Below are positions 9,050 through 17,900 of a stretch of 38,462 bases of DNA, in pieces (the first letter of the stretch is position 1; every line of letters starts with the position of its first letter). The notes beneath the pieces were generated by a model. It had not been told where the DNA came from. It made no database searches and worked only from the letters and a program-made list of their open reading frames with translations. The translations under genes and the position numbers were made by a program. Where the stretch lies: NCBI GenBank assembly GCA_013151635.1, contig JAADHV010000050.1, forward strand, positions 1 to 38,462, written 5' to 3'. The DNA comes from Deltaproteobacteria bacterium (GTDB taxonomy: Bacteria; Desulfobacterota; Desulfobacteria; Desulfobacterales; Desulfobacteraceae).

Positions 9050-9149
9050 ATAACATTGGCCAAGCATGTTATACAGGTTTAGATGAATGACCCTGAATCT
9101 GAATCACTAATGCAGGATTCGCAAAAAAAGATAAAAAAGGAAAGTAAAA

Positions 9150-9923
9150 ATGAAAGTAACGGTTTGCGAACTGCCCGGCAACTGGACAGAATCAGACACC
9201 TATTGGAACCTGCTTACCCATCATCTCAAAGAGGAAGCATCGGATCTCCTGGTCCTGCCTGAAATGCCCTTTTTTGAATGGATAACAAAATCCGGCAGTA
9301 TTGATCCGGATCTCTGGAAACAGGCGGTAAAAGCCCATGATAAATGGATTGAGCGGCTCCACGACCTGCCGGCGGATACCACCATTGCTTCAAGACCTGT
9401 CATTGAGGACGGCAAACGGCTGAACCAGGGATTTATTTTTACCCGGGACAAAGGGTATATACCGGCCCATGACAAATACTACCTGCCGGATGAACCCGGT
9501 TATTACGAAGCCTCCTGGTATGAAAAAGGAGGAGGGCAATTTGATGTGGTTCATATCAATGACATCCGGATTGGATTTCTTATCTGCACCGAGCTTTGGT
9601 TCACAGCCAGGGCAAGGCAGTATTTAAAACAAAATATCGACATACTGGTCTGCCCCAGGGCAACGCCAAAAACAAAAGTGGATATCTGGGTGACAGGAGG
9701 AAAGGCTGCCGCCATTGTATCAGGGGCTTTTTGCCTTTCTTCCAATTATAACGGACCCAACACCAGCAAAGAAGATTTTGGCGGAACCGGCTGGATCATC
9801 GAGCCTGAACGGGGGGATGTATTGGGAACAACTTCTTTGGCCCAAAATTTTTTGACCCTTGATATTGATATGCTGGATGCTGAAAATGCAAAAAAAAACT
9901 ATCCACGGTATGTAAAAGAATAA
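9150..9923 (+). CDS. nitrilase-superfamily carbon-nitrogen hydrolase
   Basis: A 257-residue amidase/nitrilase-fold enzyme that hydrolyses a non-peptide C-N bond. The Glu-Lys-Cys triad is visible: E38 in LLVLPEMPF, K109 in HDKYYLPDEPG and C146 in IGFLICTELWF. HDKYYLPDEPGYYE and the later GGTGWIIEPERGDVLG fit the carbamoylase/amidase branches of the family rather than true nitrilases. The substrate cannot be read from the sequence. A good ribosome site (AAGGAA, 8 bases before the ATG) supports the start. It is flanked by prmA on one side and a convergent TetR gene on the other, so context gives no pathway. It appears to be its own unit or the tail of the prmA transcript. Confidence 0.88.
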   Translation: MKVTVCELPGNWTESDTYWNLLTHHLKEEASDLLVLPEMPFFEWITKSGSIDPDLWKQAVKAHDKWIERLHDLPADTTIASRPVIEDGKRLNQGFIFTRDKGYIPAHDKYYLPDEPGYYEASWYEKGGGQFDVVHINDIRIGFLICTELWFTARARQYLKQNIDILVCPRATPKTKVDIWVTGGKAAAIVSGAFCLSSNYNGPNTSKEDFGGTGWIIEPERGDVLGTTSLAQNFLTLDIDMLDAENAKKNYPRYVKE

Positions 9924-10023
9924 ATTATAAAAAAAATTGTCTTTAAATCAAATGAATACCGCCGCGATACACCTGTTTATAATAGGCGATTGCCAGGCAC
10001 AAGAACAATCCTGTCGTAAACTC

Positions 10024-10758
10024 TCATTTTTTTGCTTCCGTGAATTTCTTTTTTATCCCGTGAATAGTGTCAACATGATCTTTAATAAAATTCATCCGTG
10101 AAAGAATATGATTCTTGAAAAGGAATATGCCCATATCAAAAATCTTATTCCCGATTCCGGCCCGAATGGATGTACAGGCAAGGTCAATACTCTTATCTAT
10201 TAAAATCCTCGTGTCTTCAAACCGGTCGGAGTCGTCTTTCAGCCAGTAAATCACAATACCGATATAGTAGTCCCAGAAAAACTGGATGGTCAATTGCCTG
10301 AACACCTGGTCCGGGATCTCACCGGCATCTATGGCTGCTTCAAAAATATCCTCGACAATGGCCATAAACTTTTCTTTTATGGGCCTGATGCGGCTGTAAT
10401 GCTGACTTAAGGCAAAAAATGTTGTTTTAAATGTCTTTTCAAGGAACTCCCGATCCGGCAGGAGAAGCTCAAATTTTGCCTCAAAAAATGCCTGGAGCTG
10501 CTCTTGAAACGTGTACTCATTAAAATCTTTTACCTGTTTTAACTGCAGGGTAACCTGATCAAACTTATCTTCATAATACCCGCAAACAATGGCTTCTTTT
10601 GTTGGAAAATAATTATAAACCGTGGCATCCCCAAGGCCTGCCTGCCTTGCGATTTCCCTCATGGTTGCGGCTTTTAAACCCTTTGAAGTCACAAGTTCCA
10701 CAGCAGACATTATAATTTTATTCCGATTCTTTTGTTTTTGTTCTTTGCTGATTTTCAT
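10024..10758 (-). CDS. TetR/AcrR-family transcriptional regulator
   Basis: A 244-residue regulator. The N-terminal helix-turn-helix (residues about 10-55) reads KIIMSAVELVTSKG followed by TMREIARQAGLGDATVYNYFPTKEAI, the classical TetR DNA-binding pattern. The rest is an all-helical ligand-binding domain; its ligand is not apparent. It is transcribed away from an acyl-CoA synthetase, and TetR proteins in this setting commonly repress their divergent neighbour and themselves in response to an acyl-CoA or fatty acid, so control of 10948-12687 is likely but inferred. AGGGG lies 7 bases before the ATG. Confidence 0.92.
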   Translation of the reverse strand: MKISKEQKQKNRNKIIMSAVELVTSKGLKAATMREIARQAGLGDATVYNYFPTKEAIVCGYYEDKFDQVTLQLKQVKDFNEYTFQEQLQAFFEAKFELLLPDREFLEKTFKTTFFALSQHYSRIRPIKEKFMAIVEDIFEAAIDAGEIPDQVFRQLTIQFFWDYYIGIVIYWLKDDSDRFEDTRILIDKSIDLACTSIRAGIGNKIFDMGIFLFKNHILSRMNFIKDHVDTIHGIKKKFTEAKK

Positions 10759-10844
10759 ATTGCAACCCCTTTTTATCTACATGCTACTCATTAAAATAGG
10801 AAAATATATGATTTAATATATAGTAATTATATATAAATGTCAAA

Positions 10845-10862
10845 TGGAAAAAAGGCTTTCCA
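10845..10862. promoter_or_regulatory. inverted repeat, candidate TetR operator
   Basis: TGGAAA and TTTCCA form a perfect 6-base inverted repeat with a 6-base spacer in the 189-base gap between the divergent TetR and acyl-CoA synthetase genes. An 18-base dyad is the usual size of a TetR-family operator. It lies 83 bases before the synthetase start and could overlap a -35 region, with TATAAC at 10876 as a possible -10. Function is inferred from position and symmetry only. The rest of the gap is very AT-rich. Confidence 0.4.
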
Positions 10863-10947
10863 ATATTGAATCAAGTTATGTATAACAAAATAAATATGGG
10901 TTAATTAAATTATCCTTAACAGGGTATCTGAACAAAAGGAGAAAAAA

Positions 10948-12687
10948 ATGACTGACCAGGCATGGAAAACCCCTTTTTGGCCGGAAGGCGTTGCGCACAC
11001 GTTTACTGACTACAAGTTCCCTGTGTTTAAATTTTTGGATGATTCCGCCAGGGATTATCCTGATTATCCGTTCACCGTATTTAACGGTGCATCAAGAACA
11101 TACGCCAGGGTAAAAGATACTGCTGACAGGATTGCAACTTTTCTGGCTGCAAAAGGTATTGGAAAAGGAGATAAAGTTGCCATATTCCTTCCAAACCTGC
11201 CCCAGTTTCCCGAGATCCTTTTTGGTATTCTCAAGGCAGGTGCGGTTGCTGTCAACTGCAACCCGATTTACACAGCCCCCGAGCTGAATCACCAGTTAAA
11301 AGATTCCCAGTCAAAAATGGTATTCTGCATGGATCATCCCGTATTCTATCCTAACACGGTAAAAGCCATTGAGGGCACAGAGGTTGAAACCGTTATCCTC
11401 TGCAATATCAAATCCTATCTCCCGAAATTCAAGGCTTTCCTGGGCAGCCTTCTTGGAAAAATCCCCAGAGCTGATAAAATGGAACCAGGACACCTGATGT
11501 ATGATGACATCATTCGCTCTACACAGCCAAACCTTCCGCATGTAACCATCAACCCGGAAGAGGACACAGCGGTCATGCTTTATACCGGCGGGACAACAGG
11601 CCTTCCAAAGGGAGCGGAACTCACACACACCAATTTCACCTATGATGCCCTGGCAATCAGGGAATACGCACGGTTTATTCATGGGGAAGGCAAGTCTCCC
11701 GAAAAGATGTATAAAAATGGGTTTCACAGTTTTCTCGGGGTTTTACCCTGGTATCACAGTTTTGGTATCACCGTTGCCCTCCTGGCTTCAGCAATGCTCA
11801 GCGGCAGGCTGATCTGTATCCCTGACCCGAGAGCAGGCAACCCTCCTTTTACCGAGGTACTGAAAGCCGTTCAAAAATACAAACCCACCTTTATGCCGGC
11901 TGTCCCTACTATCTTTGTCGCTTTCACAAACCATGCAATGATAGATCAATATGATTTATCCTCTTTAATAGGATGCTTTTCAGGCGGAGCCCCCCTTCCC
12001 CCGGAAGTGTGCAGACAATTTGAAAATAAAACAGGGGCCATTATTTTCGAGGGATACGGATTAACAGAAACTGCCCCGGTGGCCAGTGTCAACCCAACGT
12101 TCAAGGAAACCCGCAAAATCGGTTCCATCGGCTTTCCACTTCCCGGCACGGACATTAAGATCCTCGGCCTTGAAGACCCTGCAAAGCAAATGCCATGTGG
12201 TGAAGACGGTGAAGTTGCGGTCTGCGGGCCACAGGTAATGAAAGGCTATTGGAACAGGCCGGATGCAAATGATGAAGCTTTTGTCTATATTAACAAAAAA
12301 AGGTATTTTCTCACAGGGGATATCGGAAACATAGATAAAGACGGATACATAACAATAACAGACCGGAAAAAAGACATGATCATTGTGGGCGGATTCAATG
12401 TTTATCCAAGGGATGTTGAAGACATTCTCTACACTCATCCCAAGGTCGAGATGACAGCAGTGGTGGGAATCCCGGATGAAAAAAGCGGGGAAAAAGTAAA
12501 GGCATTTATAAAATTAAAAGATGGAAAAACAGCAACCCAAGCCGAGATGACAGCTTTTTGCAAAGAAAACATGGCAGGCTACAAACGCCCCAAAATTATT
12601 GAATTCAGAGATGAGATTCCAGTATCAAACATAGGCAAAGTTTTAAGACGGGTTTTAAGGGACGAAGAACTTAAGAACTCCGGGTAA
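10948..12687 (+). CDS. long-chain fatty acid-CoA ligase (AMP-forming acyl-CoA synthetase)
   Basis: A 579-residue ANL-superfamily enzyme that activates a carboxylic acid, probably a fatty acid, as its CoA thioester with ATP to AMP and PPi. The adenylate-forming P-loop is YTGGTTGLPKGAELTH near residue 211. FEGYGLTETAPVASVNP is the A5-type motif, and YFLTGDIGNIDKDGYITITDRKKDMI contains the ATP-binding Asp and hinge. NIGKVLRRVLRDEE carries the C-terminal catalytic Lys. AAGGAG stands 7 bases before the ATG. The gene is divergent from a TetR regulator that probably controls it. Its last 17 bases overlap the end of tcdA on the other strand. Chain-length preference cannot be told from sequence. Confidence 0.92.
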   Translation: MTDQAWKTPFWPEGVAHTFTDYKFPVFKFLDDSARDYPDYPFTVFNGASRTYARVKDTADRIATFLAAKGIGKGDKVAIFLPNLPQFPEILFGILKAGAVAVNCNPIYTAPELNHQLKDSQSKMVFCMDHPVFYPNTVKAIEGTEVETVILCNIKSYLPKFKAFLGSLLGKIPRADKMEPGHLMYDDIIRSTQPNLPHVTINPEEDTAVMLYTGGTTGLPKGAELTHTNFTYDALAIREYARFIHGEGKSPEKMYKNGFHSFLGVLPWYHSFGITVALLASAMLSGRLICIPDPRAGNPPFTEVLKAVQKYKPTFMPAVPTIFVAFTNHAMIDQYDLSSLIGCFSGGAPLPPEVCRQFENKTGAIIFEGYGLTETAPVASVNPTFKETRKIGSIGFPLPGTDIKILGLEDPAKQMPCGEDGEVAVCGPQVMKGYWNRPDANDEAFVYINKKRYFLTGDIGNIDKDGYITITDRKKDMIIVGGFNVYPRDVEDILYTHPKVEMTAVVGIPDEKSGEKVKAFIKLKDGKTATQAEMTAFCKENMAGYKRPKIIEFRDEIPVSNIGKVLRRVLRDEELKNSG

Positions 12688-13408
12688 TAATATTTATCAC
12701 CTGGCTTGCTATTGTCAGGCCGAAAACGCCGGGTATCCAGGATACCGTTCCAATAGGGGGTCTTGACCTGCCATGGTTCTTTAATGCATCTGGTGCGTCT
12801 TCTGGTCGGAATGGTTGTTTATTTAAAGGTTTTTCAATGGAAAAGACGGTTCTAACCCCTTGATAAAGACCCCGCCTGTGAAGCCTTTGCCTTACCACCC
12901 TTGCTAAAGGGCAGATGACAGTTTGGCTTATATCACCTGTTTTTATCATGGAAATGTCTGTTCTTCCCCCGGCTCCCATGCTGGATACTACGGCAATGCC
13001 AAGCTTTCTTGCCGTGACAATCAGGTTTATCTTTGAATTAAGACCGTCTATGGCATCCACCACCACGTCAATATCTTTTGACAAGAGAGTTTCAAGGCTC
13101 TTTGCATTTATAAATGAATTATGGGCTTTTACATTGCATTGAGGATTAATGTCTTTTACCCGGTCATGGGCAATCATGGTTTTTTCCATGCCAATGGTGG
13201 AATTTAATGCAAATAGCTGCCGGTTGATATTTGATGCATCAACCTTATCAAAATCAATAAGATGTAAATTCCCGACACCTGTACGGGCAAGGGCTTCTAT
13301 TGCAAACGACCCCACGGCACCAAGGCCGAAAACCGCCACAGTGGCTTTTTTTATCTTTTCCAAAGATTTTGCTCCGATAAGCTGCTTTGTCCGTGTAAAC
13401 TGGTCCAT
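12671..13408 (-). CDS. tcdA: TcdA, tRNA threonylcarbamoyladenosine dehydratase
   Basis: TcdA (formerly CsdL/YgdL), an E1-like ThiF-family enzyme, uses ATP to cyclise N6-threonylcarbamoyladenosine at position 37 of ANN-decoding tRNAs to its cyclic form. The nucleotide-binding motif is FGLGAVGSFAIEALARTGVG, followed by LIDFDKVDASNINRQ with the Asp and Asn/Arg used for adenylation. VDAIDGLNSK and SSMGAGGRTD follow, and the C-terminal part has VRQRLHRRG and SIEKP. Length (245 aa) is normal for the family. The start codon shares one base with the tatD stop (TAATG), so the two are translationally coupled. MoeB or ThiF can be excluded by the GAGGRTD block and the absence of zinc Cys pairs. Confidence 0.9.
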   Translation of the reverse strand: MDQFTRTKQLIGAKSLEKIKKATVAVFGLGAVGSFAIEALARTGVGNLHLIDFDKVDASNINRQLFALNSTIGMEKTMIAHDRVKDINPQCNVKAHNSFINAKSLETLLSKDIDVVVDAIDGLNSKINLIVTARKLGIAVVSSMGAGGRTDISMIKTGDISQTVICPLARVVRQRLHRRGLYQGVRTVFSIEKPLNKQPFRPEDAPDALKNHGRSRPPIGTVSWIPGVFGLTIASQVINIITRSS

Positions 13409-14205
13409 TACCCTTCCTTGTCCCCTTTTAATATTGGATAAAATAAATCAAGGCTGTTGTCATAGGCCTGTTTTGAAAATTCTTTAAACTCAGCCTTGAT
13501 CCTTTTTGATGCTATTCTTGCTATGGCCGGCAAATTTCCGGGTTCGTTGAGCCTGGCCTTACTTGATTTTGGCAGGCATGGATAAATATCAGGTGAATCT
13601 GTTTCCAGGACAAATCTATTTTCAGACACCTTTTTTAACGCATTTATAACTTTTTTTGCCACAGGCTTTGTGACTGATCCTGAAAAAGAAATATACAGGC
13701 CGTATTTTTCAAAAACAGGGATCATGTCAGCAGATCCTGAGTAAGAATGTATTAATCCGGGAACCCTTAATTTCCCGGTTTTTTTCAAAATATGCATAAA
13801 GACGTCCCAGGCTTTCCTTATATGGATATTAACGGGGCGCTCCAATTGCCTTGCCAGCATAAGATGATATTTAAAAACTTTAATCTGTTTTTCACGGTTC
13901 CAGGTTTTATCTGTAAAATCCAACCCTGTCTCACCAATACCGGATGGGCAGCTAAGAAGATAATTCTCCAGATGTTCTTTCCATCGCTTTGATGTGCTTT
14001 CCGCATACCAGGGATGAATCCCGAAACAGGGCAGTATGGAATCAAACCTATTTGATAAGTCTGCAGTTAATTCAAAATTGCCTTCAAAGGTGGCACAGGA
14101 CACCATGTACTTGACACTGGCTTTTCCGGCCCTGTCCTCTATATCGTTAATATCAGGCAGAATCCTTGAATCATGCAGATGGCAATGTGAATCTATAAAG
14201 TTCAT
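13408..14205 (-). CDS. tatD: TatD-family metal-dependent hydrolase (deoxyribonuclease)
   Basis: TatD proteins are TIM-barrel metallohydrolases with DNase activity, probably in DNA repair or quality control. Metal ligands are visible as H7 and H9 in DSHCHLHD, the Glu in GIGETGLDFTD, His in VNIHIRKAWD and GLIHSYSGS, and the Asp in FVLETDSPDIYP. Length (265 aa) is typical. It differs from the best-known members by some substitutions, for example RKAW where many have R(D/E)A, but all expected ligands are present. It follows mqnB by 7 bases and overlaps tcdA by one base, within a long minus-strand run. Confidence 0.88.
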   Translation of the reverse strand: MNFIDSHCHLHDSRILPDINDIEDRAGKASVKYMVSCATFEGNFELTADLSNRFDSILPCFGIHPWYAESTSKRWKEHLENYLLSCPSGIGETGLDFTDKTWNREKQIKVFKYHLMLARQLERPVNIHIRKAWDVFMHILKKTGKLRVPGLIHSYSGSADMIPVFEKYGLYISFSGSVTKPVAKKVINALKKVSENRFVLETDSPDIYPCLPKSSKARLNEPGNLPAIARIASKRIKAEFKEFSKQAYDNSLDLFYPILKGDKEG

Positions 14206-14212
14206 TTGTCGG

Positions 14213-14941
14213 TTATTGTGATATTAATGTTAAAACACGTCCCAATTGTTTTACCGCGTGATCAATATCCCATTTTGATTTATCCTTTTCCCCTGCAAAA
14301 TTAGAGGCTGATCTGATTTCAATTACCGGGACGTTATAAAGCGCTGCCGTGTGGCTTGAGGCCGCACCTTCCATGGCTTCCATCACAGGGGATGAAAATG
14401 CCTGGTAAAGTTGATCTGCAAGCTTAAAAGAAGACGTGATTGAAGAAACAGTTATAAATGGACCTTTGATAATATTAATATTTTCTTTTTTAACTGCAAA
14501 AGATAAAACTCCATGAAAATGATCAACCCTTTTTTGTTCAAAAAGATAAATCCCTTTCCGGGTTAAGGGTTTTTTTGCAATCAAATCAAAGGGCAAAGGA
14601 TCATTTTCAATGGATTTTGCTTGGACCCCGGTATGGATATACTGTTCCCTTGTGGCAATAGCCACATCACCGATGTTATGACCTGCCTGTTGAAAAACCC
14701 CTGCAATACCGGTTTGCAATACCAGGGCAGGCGATGATTTTTCAAGATACGCGGTTAATGCATGGGCGGTATTAAAAACCCCCGGCCCTGTAATGATAAG
14801 GTCATATGTTTTATTGCGCACCCTGCCGGAAATAATTGTCAACCCTGTTTTAGTTATTTTTTTTGAATTTCCAGGGCAGGAGGCCAGAAAATGAGATACC
14901 TCAAAATAAGTTGCACATAAAATAAGGAAATCAGGGTTCAT
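14213..14941 (-). CDS. mqnB: MqnB, futalosine hydrolase
   Basis: MqnB cleaves futalosine to dehypoxanthine futalosine and hypoxanthine in the futalosine route to menaquinone. It is a nucleoside-phosphorylase-fold hydrolase of the MTA/SAH nucleosidase kind. ITGPGVFNTAHALTAYLE and LQTGIAGVF form the ribose-binding region. PVMEAMEGAASSHTAAL is the Met-Glu-rich nucleoside site, and IEIRSASNFAGEKDKSKWDI is the C-terminal signature of the futalosine hydrolase branch, distinguishing it from MTA/SAH nucleosidase. Length (242 aa) fits. It overlaps the 3' end of aroQ by 11 bases. It implies that this organism makes menaquinone, its usual anaerobic quinone, by the futalosine pathway; the other mqn genes are not in the window. 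Confidence 0.9.
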   Translation of the reverse strand: MNPDFLILCATYFEVSHFLASCPGNSKKITKTGLTIISGRVRNKTYDLIITGPGVFNTAHALTAYLEKSSPALVLQTGIAGVFQQAGHNIGDVAIATREQYIHTGVQAKSIENDPLPFDLIAKKPLTRKGIYLFEQKRVDHFHGVLSFAVKKENINIIKGPFITVSSITSSFKLADQLYQAFSSPVMEAMEGAASSHTAALYNVPVIEIRSASNFAGEKDKSKWDIDHAVKQLGRVLTLISQ

Positions 14942-15386
14942 TTATCATATCAGCAATGGCAGTTAATGCCATTTCATATCCAAAATGGCCAAACCCGGTG
15001 ATCTGGCCTTTGACTATATCTGCCAGCATTGATCTGTGGCGGAAATCTTCCCTTTTGTAAATATTTGATAAATGGATCTCGACAACCGGGCAGGACATTA
15101 AGAGCAATGCATCTCTCAAGGCAACACTGGTATGGGTTAATGCGCCGGGATTAATGATAATGCCATCAACACTTTTATCAAAAATCCCGTGGATTTTATC
15201 AATAATTTCCCCTTCGTGGTTGGACTGGAAAAAATCCAGGCCCAGGCCCAGGCCCATGGCTTTTTTTGCAAGATCCCGGTTAATCTTATCAAGGGTAAGG
15301 GAACCGTAAATTTCAGGTTCCCTTTTCCCAAGCATATTCAGGTTGGGACCGTTGATTACTTGAATATTTTTTATTTTTTCTGTCAT
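14931..15386 (-). CDS. aroQ: AroQ, type II 3-dehydroquinate dehydratase
   Basis: AroQ catalyses the third step of the shikimate pathway, trans-elimination of water from 3-dehydroquinate. The 151-residue dodecameric type II enzyme is recognised by NGPNLNMLGKREPEIYG (catalytic Tyr at the end), FFQSNHEGEIID, INPGALTHTSVALRDAL, and VEIHLSNIYKREDFRH with the catalytic His. All active-site residues appear intact. It begins 5 bases after the iorB stop and overlaps mqnB, so supply of chorismate is linked in one transcript with aromatic keto-acid metabolism (iorAB) and chorismate-derived menaquinone synthesis (mqnB). The ribosome site is weak, consistent with coupling to iorB. Confidence 0.95.
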   Translation of the reverse strand: MTEKIKNIQVINGPNLNMLGKREPEIYGSLTLDKINRDLAKKAMGLGLGLDFFQSNHEGEIIDKIHGIFDKSVDGIIINPGALTHTSVALRDALLLMSCPVVEIHLSNIYKREDFRHRSMLADIVKGQITGFGHFGYEMALTAIADMINEP

Positions 15387-15391
15387 TTTTA

Positions 15392-15991
15392 TCAGCCGCT
15401 ATAAGTTTGTGCTGCCTTCCAACCAAGGTCAAAAGCCTTAAGGTTCATATCAAGAAAAGCCTTTTTTGTCCTTCTTTCAATGGCTTTTATCACATCTTCT
15501 TTTGTAAAGGAAAGGCCTTTTGTCTGAACCAGGGCGCCCAAAAGAACTATATTCACACTCATGGGGCTTCCGGCCTGTCTTGCAAGTTTCATTGCGTCAA
15601 TGGCAACAAGGCTTGCACATCTGGCTTTGATAAGTTCTTTGATTTTTTCAACATCCGGGTAAACGCCCTGGCCGATGGAGACGGTAAAAGGCGGAAGGGT
15701 TGCCGTATTGGTAATAACTTTTGTATCCTTGCTGCAGCGGTTTAAGGCCCTTAAGGTTTCAGCAGGCTCAAATCCAAGAAGGATATCAGCCTCACCATCT
15801 GAAATAATTGAACTTGTTGCATCGCCAAAAACAATGGCTGACTCAACAACACCGCCACGCTGGGCCATTCCGTGTATTTCGCTCATCCTCACCGGCACTT
15901 GTGAAATCAGTGCTGCCTCACCCAGAACCTTGGACGCCAGAAGATTGCCCTGGCCCCCCACAGCTACCATGATCAGTCTGGTTGTTTCCAT
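15392..15991 (-). CDS. iorB: IorB, indolepyruvate:ferredoxin oxidoreductase beta subunit
   Basis: Small subunit of the ferredoxin-dependent oxidoreductase that interconverts aryl pyruvates and arylacetyl-CoA. It corresponds to the gamma domain of pyruvate:ferredoxin oxidoreductase: VAVGGQGNLLASKVLGEAAL at the N-terminus, EIHGMAQRGGVVESAIVFG, and ADILLGFEPAETLRALN. Length (199 aa) is standard. It lies 25 bases after iorA, with AAAGGAT before the ATG. In anaerobes the enzyme may oxidise amino-acid-derived keto acids or run in reverse to build aromatic amino acids from arylacetates. The neighbouring aroQ fits either use. Confidence 0.93.
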   Translation of the reverse strand: METTRLIMVAVGGQGNLLASKVLGEAALISQVPVRMSEIHGMAQRGGVVESAIVFGDATSSIISDGEADILLGFEPAETLRALNRCSKDTKVITNTATLPPFTVSIGQGVYPDVEKIKELIKARCASLVAIDAMKLARQAGSPMSVNIVLLGALVQTKGLSFTKEDVIKAIERRTKKAFLDMNLKAFDLGWKAAQTYSG

Positions 15992-16016
15992 TCTTATATC
16001 ATCCTTTTTCTAAAGG

Positions 16017-17867
16017 TTATTTTTTCAAAGGCAAAATTGCATTCTCAGGACATATCTGGGCGCAAACCGCACACCCGACACATGTATCTGCATCAATTTT
16101 CACCCTGCCGTCATCAAGGTAAAAAGACGGGCAGGCAATGGAGTTGATGCAGTCCCTGTGATCAGCACACCTGTCAGACACCTTGAATGCTCTCGGCTTG
16201 AGCATTTTCAAACTCTTTGCGTACAAGACACAGGGTTCCTGGGACAGGATAACGGAAACACCCTTATATTCCAGGGCTTGTTTTATGGTTTCAACACTCT
16301 TTTTTACCTTGAACGGCTTTATAATTGAAACATGTTCCACTCCAATGGCTCTCACAAGTTTTTCAATGTTTATCCTGCCGTAACCGTCAAGGCCGAATCT
16401 CTCCATGTCCACGCCCGGATGCGGCTGGTGGCCTGTCATTGCAGTTATTCCATTTTCAAGAATAACCAGGGTAAAATTATGATTGTTGAATACTGCATTT
16501 ACAAGGCCTGTAATGCCGGAATGAAAAAATGTGGAATCACCGATAAATGAAACAACTTTCTGGTCGGTTGCCTTGCTGAACCCGCAGGAGGAGCTGACAG
16601 AAGACCCCATGCAGATTACAAAATCGCCAGTGTTTAAGGGGGGCAGGAAACCCAGAGTATAACACCCGATATCAGTAGGGCAGATTATATCCATATCCCC
16701 GGCTGCTTTTTTAACCTCATAAAAAGTTGCCCTGTGGGAACACCCGGAACAAAGATTCGGCGGTCTTATTGGAATTTGCGGGACATTATCTAAGGAAAGC
16801 TTTTCTTTAGGAGTATAGTCAATATTAAAATAAGCGGCTATTTTCCCCCTGACCATGGCAGGATCATATTCATAAAGACGGGAAAAGAGCTCTTCTGATT
16901 TGCCTTTGACCGGGATCATTATTCCCGATTCCTGGGCAAAAGCCTTGACAGCTTCCTCCATAAAGGGTTCTCCTTCTTCAATGACAAGAACCTTTTTGCA
17001 ATCTTTTAAAAAAGCATTGATCTGCTTTTCCGGCATAGGGTTTGAAAATCCCAGGCGCAGGATTTTTGTATTGTCTTCAATGCCAAGATCTTTTACGGCA
17101 TCCAGTGCATAATGAAAGCTGACACCATTAACGATAATGCCGAGCTCCCCTGATCCGTGAACCGTATTAAAGCTTGAAATTTCAGAAAGTTCACGGGCTT
17201 TATCCATCTTTTTAAGCAGCTTGGCATGCAGCCCCCTTGAAACAGCAGGAACGGTTACACATCTTGAAGGTTCCCGGACAAATTTTCCCGTGGTTTCCAT
17301 GGGCTTTATATCGCCAAATGTCACAAAAGCATTGGAATGATTGACCCTTGTTGTAGTTCGAAGCAGAACAGGCTGGTTTAACTCCTCTGAAAGGTCAAAT
17401 GCCGATTTAATCATCTCTTTGGCTTCAGGCACGGATGAGGGCTCAAGCATTGGCAGGTTGCCGAACTTGGCATAATACCGGTTATCCTGCTCATTCTGGC
17501 TTGAAAACATGGCAGGATCATCAGCCGTCAATATAACCATACCGGCTGTCACTCCTACATAAGCCAGGGTCATCAGGGGGTCAGCCGCAACATTCAGGCC
17601 CACATGCTTCATCATGCAGAAAGTTCTAAGTCCGGAGTTTGCAGCCGCAGCCGCAACTTCCAGTGCGACTTTCTCGTTGGTACTGTATTCAAAATAGAGT
17701 CCTGATTCCCTGGATATCTGGAAAAGATTCAGCGATATTTCAGAAGAAGGCGTGCCAGGATAAGTTGTAGCAAATGCCACACCCGCCTCTACGGCACCCC
17801 TTGCAATGGCTTCATTTCCCAGGAGCATAATTTGTTCACCCGGGCTGTCATTCAATAATTTATGCAT
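16017..17867 (-). CDS. iorA: IorA, indolepyruvate:ferredoxin oxidoreductase alpha subunit
   Basis: Large, thiamine-diphosphate-dependent subunit of indolepyruvate:ferredoxin oxidoreductase, cytoplasmic. The N-terminal pyrimidine-binding domain has LLGNEAIARGAVEAGVAFA followed by YPGTPSSEI. The TPP-binding domain has CSGCSHRATFYEVKKA, FIGDSTFFHSGITGLVNAV and LENGITAMTGHQPHPG. The C-terminus carries ferredoxin-like clusters: a partial set CADHRDCINSIAC and a full CVGCAVCAQICP motif for 4Fe-4S. Length (616 aa) is typical. AAGGAG lies 7 bases before the ATG. A small His-rich gene precedes it by 33 bases and iorB follows. Substrate preference among indole-, phenyl- and hydroxyphenylpyruvate cannot be told from sequence. 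Confidence 0.95.
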   Translation of the reverse strand: MHKLLNDSPGEQIMLLGNEAIARGAVEAGVAFATTYPGTPSSEISLNLFQISRESGLYFEYSTNEKVALEVAAAAANSGLRTFCMMKHVGLNVAADPLMTLAYVGVTAGMVILTADDPAMFSSQNEQDNRYYAKFGNLPMLEPSSVPEAKEMIKSAFDLSEELNQPVLLRTTTRVNHSNAFVTFGDIKPMETTGKFVREPSRCVTVPAVSRGLHAKLLKKMDKARELSEISSFNTVHGSGELGIIVNGVSFHYALDAVKDLGIEDNTKILRLGFSNPMPEKQINAFLKDCKKVLVIEEGEPFMEEAVKAFAQESGIMIPVKGKSEELFSRLYEYDPAMVRGKIAAYFNIDYTPKEKLSLDNVPQIPIRPPNLCSGCSHRATFYEVKKAAGDMDIICPTDIGCYTLGFLPPLNTGDFVICMGSSVSSSCGFSKATDQKVVSFIGDSTFFHSGITGLVNAVFNNHNFTLVILENGITAMTGHQPHPGVDMERFGLDGYGRINIEKLVRAIGVEHVSIIKPFKVKKSVETIKQALEYKGVSVILSQEPCVLYAKSLKMLKPRAFKVSDRCADHRDCINSIACPSFYLDDGRVKIDADTCVGCAVCAQICPENAILPLKK

Positions 17868-17900
17868 CTGTTCTCCTTAATTTAAGAGCTGTTACAATCG

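Noticed and set aside
9050-9072. Hairpin ATAACAT / ATGTTAT after prmA as a terminator
   Set aside because: A 7-base AT-rich stem with a 9-base loop and no following T run; too weak to call a terminator.
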